In this document: positions 29,204 to 37,956 of the stretch, in pieces
How the letters are laid out: each line of letters begins with the position of its first letter
How positions within the stretch are numbered: position 1 is the stretch's first letter
Source: Gammaproteobacteria bacterium
Lineage (GTDB): Bacteria > Pseudomonadota > Gammaproteobacteria > JAABTG01
Direction: 5' to 3'
Length of the DNA: 64,000 bases
Assembly (NCBI GenBank): GCA_034522055.1
Contig: JAXHLS010000002.1
Span: 992,001-1,056,000, forward strand
Translations under genes and position numbers: made by a program
Notes under the pieces: generated by a model
Databases searched by the model: none
What the model saw: only the letters and a program-made list of their open reading frames with translations
Told to the model about the DNA's origin: nothing

Positions 29204-31435
29204 TCAGGCGGCGGCGGCGTCCAACATCTCCATGAGGTTGGACACCGCTCGGTCGAACAGGGGCTCGTCCTCGATAAGCACGGCGTCGCCCGCCGCCAGT
29301 TCCAGCGCCAGTTCCCGGGGGGCGCGCTCGAGCACCCGGGAACCCCGGTGATCGGTGAACAGATAACGCCCGCTGATGCTGCTCACCCAGGACAGCCGGG
29401 CCCTTACCGCGCCCCCCTGGCCGCCCCCCTGGCGGAATTCCAGCCAGGTACCGCGATCCAGCTCCCTGACGATGGCCAGGAACTCCGCATCGGGCTCGGG
29501 CAGTGGCACCACGTTGTCCTCCGGCGGTGGCGAGACGCTGTCCGGCTGGTCCTCCAGCACCGGCAGGCCGTGGTCTTCGGCCACCTCCTCCGGCGGCTTG
29601 ACGGCGCGCCCATGGAGAGGGGCCAGGGCGCTGATGAAGTTATTGCACTCGTCGCCGTCCATGCCGATGCGCCGCGCGCCGTCCTTGATGCGCCGCAGCA
29701 GTTCCGGCAGCAAGCCCACCAGGCGCCGTCGCTCGCCTGCCGAGCCCTTGGGCTCGAGGCTCCACAACAGGATATCCATGGTCTCCACGTCGAGTTTCCA
29801 GGCCCCCGCCCCGCGGCCTTCGTCCAGGGCCGTGCGCTCCAGCACCCGGCGCCAGGTGTGGTCGAAGAACTGCCCCACCAGGACTGGTACTCGGGGCCGT
29901 TCCAGACGCTTGCGCACTTCGGCCTCGGCACGCTGGCGGGCGATGTCGAGGCGCTCCTCGGCGGCGGCATCCGCAGCCACCGCCTCGATGGCGGCCTCGG
30001 CGCCGGCCAGTTCCCGTTCCAGAACGGCCCGGAAGTCCTCCACGAGTTCCGTGAACAGCCCGATGTCGTCCTCGAACTCGTCCACCACCCGCTGGGCCGT
30101 GGCGGCGATCTCCCGGAACAGGAGCCGGTCCCGCTCCTCATCTTCCCGCAGTCCCACTCCGGTGGCGGCCAGGGTGTCCACCAGGACACGGGCCGGGTGG
30201 TGCTTGTCGGAGAACAGGGAGCGATCCAACAGGGCCACCTTGAGCAGGGGAAACTGCAGGCGCGCCAGCTGGGCCTTGATGACGTCGGGCAGGGCATCGT
30301 CGTCGAGGATGTAGTCGAACATCATGGCGACGATGTCCAGGGTGGTGGCGTCGGCGGTACCACTGCCCAGCACGCCGCTGGAGCGCAGGGTGTGGAGCAC
30401 GTTCACCGGCGCCCCGGTGGCGGCTACCGGTGTCACGTCACCGCTCACGCCACCCAACACGCCGCCGGCCCGGCCACCGCGCTGCAGGGCCGTCAGATCG
30501 GCGACCACGGCACCGGTGGCCAGCGGCGCGCCACCGCCGGCGGCTGAACCATACCCTCTCATACCGGGTGAACCGCTACCGCCATGACCCACCACCCCAC
30601 CACCGCCACCGGCACCCGCGAGGAGTCGCGCCAGTACGCTGAAGACATCGTCCCCCCCACCGGGCGCGCCACCACCGCCGGGCCCCGCGGCTGCCGCCGT
30701 AGCGGCGGCCACTGCGCCGGCCTGCTCTTCCACGGCCTGCTCCTCCTCGGTAGACGCCGCTTCGGTCCGTGACGGGGACGGATGGGAAGGAAGCTTCTCC
30801 TTAACCGGCAACTCCCGCAGGACATCCCGCTCCGCCAGGAAGGCGTTGAGGTGATCGTAGAACTCCACGATGTCCTGGAAGGCATAGCGATCGAAGAGCT
30901 TGAGAACGATGAGCTTCACCTCGATACCCGACTCGAGGCTGCGGCAACCTTCCTGGAAGGACCTGCAGAAGGCCTCCGGGCTCAGGGGATTATCGTCACC
31001 GGACAGCGCATCCCGCTTGAGGAGGAACCCCATGCGCATATCCAGGGCGGCCAGGGCCTCGTGGGCGGACTCCCGGAGCTTGCTCACCATGTTGTCGACG
31101 GCCAGGGATTCCTCCAACTCGTCCATGTCCACCAGTCCCAGGGCTATCTCCCCCGCTGACTGCTCCGCTGCACCGCTGTCTCGGTACGCCTCCGTGCGGG
31201 TACCGAATGCAGCCTGGAAGTGATCGCGGCAGCCGGACTCGATGGCAGGACGCTTAAGCCGCACCTCGCGCATGGCGTCGAAATAGAGGCTCTGGAGTTG
31301 GTTGCTCTCCGCCTTGTCGGCCATGGAGAACAGGGCATCGTCGGTCTGATCCATGACCCTCGCCACACTCCGGTCGAGGTGCGTGTCCGCCATCCGGCGG
31401 ACCTCATCGAGCAGCTTGTGGTATGGGTTTTCCAT
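29204..31435 (-). CDS. DUF1631 family protein
   Basis: 743 residues matching the DUF1631 family of Gammaproteobacteria. It is helical and acidic, starting with a KLLDEVRRMADTHLDRS segment and ending with the family's C-terminal module (GTWLEFRQGG then RLSWVSSISGRYLFTDHRG), which resembles a PilZ-like beta fold. A central Gly/Ala/Pro-rich linker (~230-330) divides it. No signal peptide. The role is unknown; some relatives act in c-di-GMP or antimicrobial-stress responses. The FimV-like and SixA genes lie downstream, separated by the repeat. Confidence 0.85.
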   Translation of the reverse strand: MENPYHKLLDEVRRMADTHLDRSVARVMDQTDDALFSMADKAESNQLQSLYFDAMREVRLKRPAIESGCRDHFQAAFGTRTEAYRDSGAAEQSAGEIALGLVDMDELEESLAVDNMVSKLRESAHEALAALDMRMGFLLKRDALSGDDNPLSPEAFCRSFQEGCRSLESGIEVKLIVLKLFDRYAFQDIVEFYDHLNAFLAERDVLRELPVKEKLPSHPSPSRTEAASTEEEQAVEEQAGAVAAATAAAAGPGGGGAPGGGDDVFSVLARLLAGAGGGGGVVGHGGSGSPGMRGYGSAAGGGAPLATGAVVADLTALQRGGRAGGVLGGVSGDVTPVAATGAPVNVLHTLRSSGVLGSGTADATTLDIVAMMFDYILDDDALPDVIKAQLARLQFPLLKVALLDRSLFSDKHHPARVLVDTLAATGVGLREDEERDRLLFREIAATAQRVVDEFEDDIGLFTELVEDFRAVLERELAGAEAAIEAVAADAAAEERLDIARQRAEAEVRKRLERPRVPVLVGQFFDHTWRRVLERTALDEGRGAGAWKLDVETMDILLWSLEPKGSAGERRRLVGLLPELLRRIKDGARRIGMDGDECNNFISALAPLHGRAVKPPEEVAEDHGLPVLEDQPDSVSPPPEDNVVPLPEPDAEFLAIVRELDRGTWLEFRQGGGQGGAVRARLSWVSSISGRYLFTDHRGSRVLERAPRELALELAAGDAVLIEDEPLFDRAVSNLMEMLDAAAA

Positions 31436-31474
31436 GGTATCAGTCGTCAGACCCGGTCACGGGCGGGTGCCTTA

Positions 31475-32038
31475 TTAACGCATCATCCCGCCGGCAGCGG
31501 GTCCCAGCAACGTGCCGGCCATGCCCATCAGGCTGAAGCCCGCCACCGTGGCATTGGCTACCCGCCAGCCGCGGGGCCCTCGGGTAAGCCATAACCGCAC
31601 CTCGTCGGGCATCGCCTGGGGATGGCGCAGCCGCACCACGACATGGCCCGGGTCCGGCCGGGACGGCGGCAGCAGGTGGGCGCCGGCCAGCCAGGCCCTC
31701 ACTTCGTCACCATGCTCCCGCAACGCGACCAGGGCGACATGCTCGAGCCGCGCCCGCGCCTGGGCCTGTGAGCGACTGCGGGCGGCGGGCCCTGAAGCAT
31801 TCCAGCGCGGGCCTGTGACCTGTCTGGCAATTCCCTCCACGTCGAGCGCGGGGATGAGCTGGTGGCGCACCACGGCCTCCAGGGCCGCGGGGGACCTGCC
31901 GGGCGTGAGGGCCGCCTGCAGGCGAGTCATCAAGTGCCGTACCTGGGGCGTGGGATCGTCACGGGCCGCCGCGGGGGTCGTGAGACCGCCGCACATCAGT
32001 AGCACCATGAAGCAAATGAAACGGCGCCGCTCAATCAT
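31475..32038 (-). CDS. MlaC/Ttg2D-like periplasmic protein
   Basis: 187 residues from the ATG at 32038. A signal peptide (ERRRFICFMVLLMCGGLTTPAAA) is followed by a domain resembling MlaC phospholipid-binding proteins: LIPALDVEGIARQVTGPRWN, a basic helical stretch, LALREH-type helices, and a C-terminal DEVRLWLTRGPRGWRVANATV strand pair followed by GFSLM. It would shuttle phospholipids across the periplasm. No MlaD/E/F genes are adjacent, so it is an orphan. Similarity is moderate. Confidence 0.6.
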   Translation of the reverse strand: MIERRRFICFMVLLMCGGLTTPAAARDDPTPQVRHLMTRLQAALTPGRSPAALEAVVRHQLIPALDVEGIARQVTGPRWNASGPAARSRSQAQARARLEHVALVALREHGDEVRAWLAGAHLLPPSRPDPGHVVVRLRHPQAMPDEVRLWLTRGPRGWRVANATVAGFSLMGMAGTLLGPAAGGMMR

Positions 32039-32115
32039 GGGCTGGGGCCTCGATGGTCGAGGCGCCGCCGGCGCCCGGCCGGCCACCTCCGACACACCAG
32101 CCGTAGTGCCGGCCG

Positions 32116-32937
32116 CTAGGCATCGCCGGCCTCCGGTGATTCCGTTTGGGTGAGCATGTCCAATTCCTCGTTACTGAAGCCCGCCTGGCGGCGAGCGGGC
32201 AGATTCAGGGGCCCCTTGGGCAGGTGCCCGGTGTAGCGGCGTACCAACTCGCCGAAGGTGACCACCGGCTCCAGGCCCCGTGCCTCGCACAGCCAGTGGT
32301 ACCAGCGCGACCCCACGGCCACATGGCCGACCTCGTCCTTCAGGATGACGGCGAGGATCTCCGCGGCCCGGACATCACCGGCCTGCTCCAGGCGCGCCAT
32401 CATGGCGGGCGTCACATCCAGGCCGCGGGCCTCCAGCACCCGGGGCACCAGGGCCATGCGCACCAAGGGATCGCCGGCGGTCTTCACCGCCATCTCCCAC
32501 AGGCCGTCGTGGGCGTCGAAGCTGCCGTAATCGTACCCCTGTTCCCGCAGATGTTCCCGCAGCAGTTGGAAGTGGCCCGCCTCCTCCGCCGCCACCTCCA
32601 GCCAGTCCCCATAGTAGGCATCGGGCATCTCGCGAAAACGATAGACCGCATCCAGCGCGAGGTTGATGGCGTTGAACTCGATGTGGGTCACGGCGTGGAT
32701 GAGGGCCGCCCGCCCCTCCAGACTGCCCGGCTTGCGCCGCGGCAGGAGATCGTGGGAGACCAGGGGCGGCCGCGCGGGCCGGCCCGGGGTGGTAATGGCC
32801 TCCGCGGGGGAGCCGGCGGGCCGCGCCAGGCCCGCCACATACCAGTCCTGGCGCAGGGCCTGGACGCAGTCCATCTTGGCATCCGGGTCGCGGCACAGCA
32901 GGCAGTCCCGGGCCCGTTCGTAAAGGTTGTCCGTCAT
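32116..32937 (-). CDS. DUF455 family ferritin-like protein
   Basis: 273 residues. A di-iron ferritin-like pattern is visible: HAVTHIEFNAINLALDA, LEVAAEEAGHFQLLREHL and a C-terminal ILKDEVGHVAVGSRWYHWL provide E...ExxH pairs. The DUF455 family is distantly related to the tRNA hydroxylase MiaE. Substrate unknown. The N-terminus has four Cys within ~20 residues (CLLC and DC), unusual for this fold. The ATG at 32937 has GAGGG upstream and overlaps the tilS stop (ATGA), so it is translated together with a tRNA-modifying enzyme. Confidence 0.85.
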   Translation of the reverse strand: MTDNLYERARDCLLCRDPDAKMDCVQALRQDWYVAGLARPAGSPAEAITTPGRPARPPLVSHDLLPRRKPGSLEGRAALIHAVTHIEFNAINLALDAVYRFREMPDAYYGDWLEVAAEEAGHFQLLREHLREQGYDYGSFDAHDGLWEMAVKTAGDPLVRMALVPRVLEARGLDVTPAMMARLEQAGDVRAAEILAVILKDEVGHVAVGSRWYHWLCEARGLEPVVTFGELVRRYTGHLPKGPLNLPARRQAGFSNEELDMLTQTESPEAGDA

Positions 32938-34376
32938 GGAACCCTCGTGGTGGATGGGTGATGGGTGCCGGCTTCGCACCAGCGCAGGCGATGGCCCCAT
33001 TCCCGGGGCGGCGCGGCGAAGGGGGCGCACACCCAGAGGTCCGCCACCGCCGCCAGTTGGTCATCCACATAGATCAGGGGCAGGCGGTCCCGCAGCCACG
33101 GCGGCACCCGCCGCTCCTGGAACAACCGTTTCAGGGTCTGGCCATGCTCCCGGTCCGCGGGCCGGCAGCGCTCGCCGCCCCGGCGCCAGCCGATGGTGAT
33201 GCGCCGGCCGGGGATCGCCGAGGCCCGGATGCCGGCACCCCGTTGCCGCGTCGACTCCAGACTACCGTGTTGGAGTTCCAGCCGGCCCTCGAGGTTCCAG
33301 GGGATGAACGACCGCGGATCACGGGGGGGCAGGGGTGCGCCGAACCACACGCAGCCGTCGTAGCGGCGGGCCTGCGCCCCGGGCCAGGTGACCAGGGGGT
33401 TACGGTCCCGCCCGGCGCCCGCCAGCATCACCCGTATCGCCTCCAGGTGGGCCGCGCCAGGGGGTGGCAGCCCCAGGGACCTCACCGCATAACGCAGCAG
33501 GTTGCGCTGGCGGTGGGGGTCAAGGCGGGCGATGGCGGCCAGCACCAGGCTGTGGTCCGCGGGGCCCCGGGCGGCCTCGCGATCCGCCGCCGCCACCTCG
33601 TCCAGGATATGGGCCGCCCCCGCCTGCAGGCCGGCGCTCCGGCCCAGGGTCCGGGCCGCCTGTGGCCACATCCGCGTCACTACGGGCAGCACCTCGTGGC
33701 GCAGAAAGTTGCGCTGGAGATGGAGTTCTCGGTTGGAGGGGTCCTCCACCCAGGAAAGTCCCTCGCGGGCGGCGTAGGCCGCCAGTTCCGCGCGGCCGAA
33801 TGCGAGCAGCGGACGCCCCAGGCGGCCCCCGCCGCAGGGGCGCAGGGCCGGCATGGCGGCGAGGCCGTGGGGCCCGCCACCCCGCAGCAGCTGCAACAGC
33901 AGGGTCTCCGCCTGGTCGTCCAGGTGGTGGGCCGTGAGTAGCAGTTCATCGGTCCCCACCCGCACCTCCAGGACCCCATAGCGGGCGCGCCGCGCGGCGT
34001 CCTCGGGGCTCTCGCCGGGGGCCGGCGTGGCGTCCACGGCCACCACCTCCAGCGGCACCCCCCACCGGCCGCAGGTCTCCCGGCAGTGGCGGGTCCAGGC
34101 ATCGGCCTCCGGCAACAGCCCATGATGCACGTGGATCGCCCGTAGCGGGAGGCGACCCATCGGCTCCCCCATGTGCCTCAGACCGTGGAGCAGTACCGCC
34201 GAATCCAGCCCGCCGCTGTAGGCCACCAGCAACGGACCGAAGGGCTGGAATGCGGCCAGTCGACCGGCCAGCGCATGCGGGGAGAACCCCGTGCCGGCAG
34301 GGCCTCCATGACCCGCCCGCGGCGGGTGACCCGCTTGAGAAAAGTCAAGCGCTTCCTTCGACACCTTCACTACCAT
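32934..34376 (-). CDS. tilS: tRNA(Ile)-lysidine synthase
   Basis: ~480 residues. The PP-loop ATPase motif VAYSGGLDSAVLL is followed by AIHVHHGLLPEADAW and HHLDDQAETLLLQLLRGGG, all diagnostic. A central substrate-binding region and a C-terminal TilS domain (GGERCRPADREHGQTLKRLF) complete it. It lysidinylates C34 of tRNA-Ile(CAU). The start is uncertain: ATG 34376 is the best codon, but the first ~40 residues are not conserved and overlap an FNR-type site, so the real protein may be shorter. Confidence 0.95.
   Translation of the reverse strand: MVVKVSKEALDFSQAGHPPRAGHGGPAGTGFSPHALAGRLAAFQPFGPLLVAYSGGLDSAVLLHGLRHMGEPMGRLPLRAIHVHHGLLPEADAWTRHCRETCGRWGVPLEVVAVDATPAPGESPEDAARRARYGVLEVRVGTDELLLTAHHLDDQAETLLLQLLRGGGPHGLAAMPALRPCGGGRLGRPLLAFGRAELAAYAAREGLSWVEDPSNRELHLQRNFLRHEVLPVVTRMWPQAARTLGRSAGLQAGAAHILDEVAAADREAARGPADHSLVLAAIARLDPHRQRNLLRYAVRSLGLPPPGAAHLEAIRVMLAGAGRDRNPLVTWPGAQARRYDGCVWFGAPLPPRDPRSFIPWNLEGRLELQHGSLESTRQRGAGIRASAIPGRRITIGWRRGGERCRPADREHGQTLKRLFQERRVPPWLRDRLPLIYVDDQLAAVADLWVCAPFAAPPREWGHRLRWCEAGTHHPSTTRVP
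34335..34348 (+). promoter_or_regulatory. FNR/FixK-type palindrome before the heme-copper island
   Basis: TTGAGAAAAGTCAA, extended to GCTTGA-N6-TCAAGC, is a strong CRP/FNR-family site. A TACCAT hexamer begins at 34371, exactly where a class II FNR promoter (site centred at -41.5) would have its -10. The predicted start site is ~94 nt before the first gene of the island. Confidence 0.65.
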
Positions 34377-34476
34377 GCCTGTACCCCGCCGGCCACCGGG
34401 GGACACGTGTCGGCACCGCCCCCAGCCACCGACGGGGCACGCCAATCGGCCTCAGCACCCATGGGAGAAAGCTGTG

Positions 34477-34647
34477 ATGACAAACCCGGAAGAACAAGAG
34501 ACCCCAAACACCCGGGAGCGCATCCCCGGGATGCAATCCCTGCTGGACAACCCGTTCCTGCTGCTCTTCATCGGTGTCGCCATGCCCACCGTGTTCTACC
34601 TGGTGTGGGGCATCATGGAGATCGTCACCCTGCCCGTCGCGCCCTGA
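34477..34647 (+). CDS. Small single-pass membrane protein, first gene of the heme-copper island
   Basis: 56 residues: a polar, charged N-terminus (~25) and one membrane helix (NPFLLLFIGVAMPTVFYLVW). GGGAGAAAG precedes ATG 34477. It lies 25 nt before the CuA subunit gene and is probably a small accessory subunit of the same complex, like the short subunits of B-type oxidases; family not recognised. Confidence 0.72.
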   Translation: MTNPEEQETPNTRERIPGMQSLLDNPFLLLFIGVAMPTVFYLVWGIMEIVTLPVAP

Positions 34648-34672
34648 TTCACCCCGGCCCAGGAGACCTGCA

Positions 34673-35209
34673 ATGACCTCATACATGCCCCCCGCGGATC
34701 GCATCTGGTGGAAGGTGCCCGTCGGCCGCCAGGAACTGGTGTGGATCGCCATCGCCCTGGTGTGGTGCCTGATCATGTTCGCCATGATGCCTTACTGGCA
34801 CGTCTACGGAAAACAGAACCTGTCCACCGAGGCCTACCAGACCACGCCCGAGAAATTCGGCATCAAGGTCCAGGAGATGATCGACAAGTACCAGGTCGGG
34901 GAAGAGGGCGGCATCCCCATCGTCAAGCCCCCCGCCGGCAGTGACATCTACCAGCTCGGGCGTCTCTGGCAGTGGTGGCCCATCTTCGAGCTCGAGAAGG
35001 ACAAGAGCTACCGCCTGCACCTGTCCTCCATGGACTGGCAGCACGGCTGGTCGTTGCAACCCGACAACATCAATCTGCAGATCGTGCCGGGCTACGAAAT
35101 GGTGTTGAAGATCACCCCCGATCGCGCCGGCGAGTACGGGGTGGTGTGCAACGAGTACTGCGGTATCGGCCACCACACGATGGTGGGCAAGATCTACGTG
35201 CGGGAGTAA
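34673..35209 (+). CDS. CuA-containing subunit II of a heme-copper oxidase/NO reductase
   Basis: 178 residues: one N-terminal membrane helix (~20-40) and a periplasmic cupredoxin domain with a complete CuA site. Ligands are His124 (MDWQHGW), Cys159 and Cys163 (VCNEYCGIGHH), His167 and Met170. The short, single-helix form resembles ba3-type subunit II and the NorS subunit of sNOR. It accepts electrons from a c-type cytochrome or cupredoxin and passes them to subunit I, 5 nt downstream. AGGAG precedes the ATG. Confidence 0.92.
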   Translation: MTSYMPPADRIWWKVPVGRQELVWIAIALVWCLIMFAMMPYWHVYGKQNLSTEAYQTTPEKFGIKVQEMIDKYQVGEEGGIPIVKPPAGSDIYQLGRLWQWWPIFELEKDKSYRLHLSSMDWQHGWSLQPDNINLQIVPGYEMVLKITPDRAGEYGVVCNEYCGIGHHTMVGKIYVRE

Positions 35210-35214
35210 AAACC

Positions 35215-36951
35215 ATGTCCGAATTTCGCATCTGTCCCGACTCCGGGTTCTATTTCCACAGGTCCGCCGAGAGCCTGATGAAGGTCAACGCGGTGGCCGG
35301 CGTGGTGGCCCTGCTGGTGGCGGGCGTGCTCGCCCTGGGGGTGGTCCTGACCCGCTGGCAGGAGGTCCACCTGCTGTCGCCGGAGGACTTCTACCTGGCC
35401 CTGACGGCCCACGGCATCAATGCCCTCATCTTCTGGATCATCTTCTTCGAGATGGCGGTGCTGCACTTCGCCGCCTCCACCCTGTTGCGGGCGCGCCTGG
35501 CGACCCCGGCCTGGGCCTGGACCGGCTTCCTGCTCATGCTGGTGGGGGCCATCATGAACAACGTCGCGGTGTTCCAGGGCAACTCCAGCGTCATGATGAC
35601 CTCCTACGTGCCCATGCAGGCCGAGCCCCATTTCTACCTGGGCCTCATCCTGTTCGCCGTGGGGGCCCTGATCCAGGTGTTCGTGTTCTTCGGCACCCTG
35701 GTGGTGGCCCAGCAGGAGAAGACCTACGAGGGCTCGGTGCCCCTGGTGACCTTCGGCGCCATCACCGCCGCCATCATCGCGGTCTTCACCATCGCCTCCG
35801 GCGCCATCATCCTGATACCCACCTTCCTGTGGTCCATCGGTTACATCAGCCACATCGACGCCGAGATGTACCGCATCGTGTGGTGGGGACTGGGACACTC
35901 ATCACAGCAGATCAACGTCGCCGCCCACGTCTCCATCTGGTACCTGCTGGCCGGGGTGCTGTTCGGTGCCCGCCCCATGTCCGAGAAGGTGAGCCGCACG
36001 GCCTTCCTGCTCTACATCTTCTTTCTGCAACTGGCCTGTGCCCACCATATCCTGGTGGACCCGGGCGTGGGCACGGAATGGAAAATCTTCAACACCAGCT
36101 ATGCCATGTACTTGGCGGTGCTGGCGAGCATGATCCACGGCCTCACGGTGCCGGGCGCCATGGAGGTGGCGCTGCGCAAGAAGGGTTATTCCAACGGCAT
36201 GTTCGAGTGGCTGCGCAAGGCCCCCTGGGGCAACCCGGTGTTCTCCGGCATGTTCATCTCCCTCGTGACCTTCGGCTTCATCGGCGGCATCACAGGGGTG
36301 GTGATGGGCACCGAGCAGATCAATCTCATCATCCACAACACCATCTACGTCCCGGCGCACTTCCATGCGACGGTGGTGACGGGGACCACCCTGACCTTCA
36401 TGGCCCTGACCTACCTGCTCATACCGGTGCTGTTCCGGCGCGAGATGATCCTGCCCAAGATGGCCAGGCTGCAGCCCTATGTCTTCGGCGGCGGCATGAC
36501 GGTGCTGATCCTGTTCATGCTGGGCGCCGGCACCCTCGGGGTATCACGCCGCCACTGGGACATGGACTTCACCGGAGCGGCCCTGCCCTTCGAGTACCCG
36601 GGCATGGCCTACACCCTCATGGCCATCGGTGCCATCGGCGGCGTGCTGGCCATCGTGGGGGGCGCCATGTTCCTGCTGGTGACCGTGGGCTCCCTGCTGG
36701 TCGGTAAGAAGCTGGACTCCTCCGCGGGCCTGCTCCAGAGCTTCATCGGCAAGCCGCTGGCCAGGGACAGCTACACCACGGCCACCCCCGAGACCCTGCC
36801 CATGGCGCCGCGTCTCACGGTGGAGGAGCACGGCTCGGCCGGCTTCGAGGCCCCCGGCACCTTCGTCCTGGCCATGCTGCTGCTGGTCACCTTCGTCGTC
36901 TACTACTTCATCAACTGGAAGTACCTGGCATCCGTCTGGCCCCTCGGATGA
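35215..36951 (+). CDS. Heme-copper oxidase superfamily subunit I (B-type/sNOR-like)
   Basis: 578 residues, 12-14 membrane helices. The six heme/metal histidines are in place: His66 (ALTAHGINA), His228 (WWGLGHSSQQ), His277-His278 (CAHHILVDPG), and His382 and His384 (PAHFHATVV). The residue four after His228, which in O2 reductases is the cross-linked Tyr, is Gln232. Loss of that Tyr is typical of NO-reducing branches. Gene order CuA subunit, subunit I, then SCO/SenC recalls norSY-senC of sNOR. The alternative, an aberrant B-type O2 reductase, is favoured by the adjacent heme O synthase and nearby heme A synthase genes. An acidic C-terminal loop precedes the last helix. Confidence 0.88.
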   Translation: MSEFRICPDSGFYFHRSAESLMKVNAVAGVVALLVAGVLALGVVLTRWQEVHLLSPEDFYLALTAHGINALIFWIIFFEMAVLHFAASTLLRARLATPAWAWTGFLLMLVGAIMNNVAVFQGNSSVMMTSYVPMQAEPHFYLGLILFAVGALIQVFVFFGTLVVAQQEKTYEGSVPLVTFGAITAAIIAVFTIASGAIILIPTFLWSIGYISHIDAEMYRIVWWGLGHSSQQINVAAHVSIWYLLAGVLFGARPMSEKVSRTAFLLYIFFLQLACAHHILVDPGVGTEWKIFNTSYAMYLAVLASMIHGLTVPGAMEVALRKKGYSNGMFEWLRKAPWGNPVFSGMFISLVTFGFIGGITGVVMGTEQINLIIHNTIYVPAHFHATVVTGTTLTFMALTYLLIPVLFRREMILPKMARLQPYVFGGGMTVLILFMLGAGTLGVSRRHWDMDFTGAALPFEYPGMAYTLMAIGAIGGVLAIVGGAMFLLVTVGSLLVGKKLDSSAGLLQSFIGKPLARDSYTTATPETLPMAPRLTVEEHGSAGFEAPGTFVLAMLLLVTFVVYYFINWKYLASVWPLG

Positions 36952-37042
36952 ACCAGGAATGAACGGCCGGGGCAACGCGCATGCAGGCGTTGCTCCGGCC
37001 CTGTTTTCCGGCACCACCAGGCCCCCACAGAGGCACAGCCCC

Positions 37043-37891
37043 ATGGTCAGACTGCTCATCGACGTGTTCAAAGTCCGCATCGGCGTGATGATGTCCATCA
37101 CCGCCGTGGTGGCCCTGATGGTGAGCCCCGGGCGGCCGGCCACCACCATGGACGTCGCCGTCCTGGCCCTGGCGGTGCTTTTCGCCTCCGCCAGTGCCGG
37201 CGCCTTCAACCAGTACTACGAGCGGGACCTGGATGCCCGCATGAAGCGCACCCGCAACCGGGCCTTCGTCACCGGAGTATTCACCCACAGCCGCTGGTGG
37301 CTGGCCCCCATCCTCGGGCTGCTGGTGGCGGGCGTGGGGGCGGCCGCCCTGCTGCTGAACGGGCTGTCCGCCCTGTTCGTCTTTCTCGGCGCCTTCTTCT
37401 ATGCCGTGGTCTATACCATGTGGCTGAAGCGCCGCACCTGGCTGAACATCGTCATCGGCGGCGCCTCCGGCAGCTTCGCCGTGCTGGCCGGTGGTGCGGT
37501 GGTGGACCCCAGCCTCGGCCCCATCCCCATCACCCTCGCCATCGTGCTGTTCCTGTGGACGCCGCCTCACTTCTGGAGCCTCGCCATCGCCCAGCGGGCG
37601 GACTACGCGGCGGCCGGCGTCCCCATGCTGCCGGTGGTGGTGGGCGACGACCAGGCGGCCCGGGCGGTGTTATGGAACGCCATCGCCCTGGCCTTGGCCT
37701 CCCTGCTGCCCTTCTACTTCGGTCTCGGCTGGCTGTATCTCCTGGGTGCCGCCGGCGGGGGCGGCTATTTCGTCTATCGCAGCTGGCTGCTGGCCCGCGA
37801 CCCCTCCCGCGGCAACGCCATCCAGAGTTTCCTGGCCTCCCTGGTCCAGCTCGTCGTGCTGCTGCTGTTCGCGGTGCTGGACACCCTGTGA
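37043..37891 (+). CDS. ctaB: Protoheme IX farnesyltransferase (heme O synthase)
   Basis: 282 residues, UbiA-family, eight to nine membrane helices. The prenyl-diphosphate motif NQYYERDLDARMKRTRNR and the second motif (TPPHFWSLAIAQRADY) are clear. It converts heme B to heme O for oxidase assembly. The ATG at 37043 follows GAGG. It is part of the island, 91 nt after subunit I, and suggests that at least one subunit I here holds heme O or A. Confidence 0.95.
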   Translation: MVRLLIDVFKVRIGVMMSITAVVALMVSPGRPATTMDVAVLALAVLFASASAGAFNQYYERDLDARMKRTRNRAFVTGVFTHSRWWLAPILGLLVAGVGAAALLLNGLSALFVFLGAFFYAVVYTMWLKRRTWLNIVIGGASGSFAVLAGGAVVDPSLGPIPITLAIVLFLWTPPHFWSLAIAQRADYAAAGVPMLPVVVGDDQAARAVLWNAIALALASLLPFYFGLGWLYLLGAAGGGGYFVYRSWLLARDPSRGNAIQSFLASLVQLVVLLLFAVLDTL

Positions 37892-37956
37892 CGCCGCTAC
37901 CCGCGGGCGGCGCAGGGGCGGCGGGGAAGAGGCCCCGGTATCGCGATTCCAGACCC

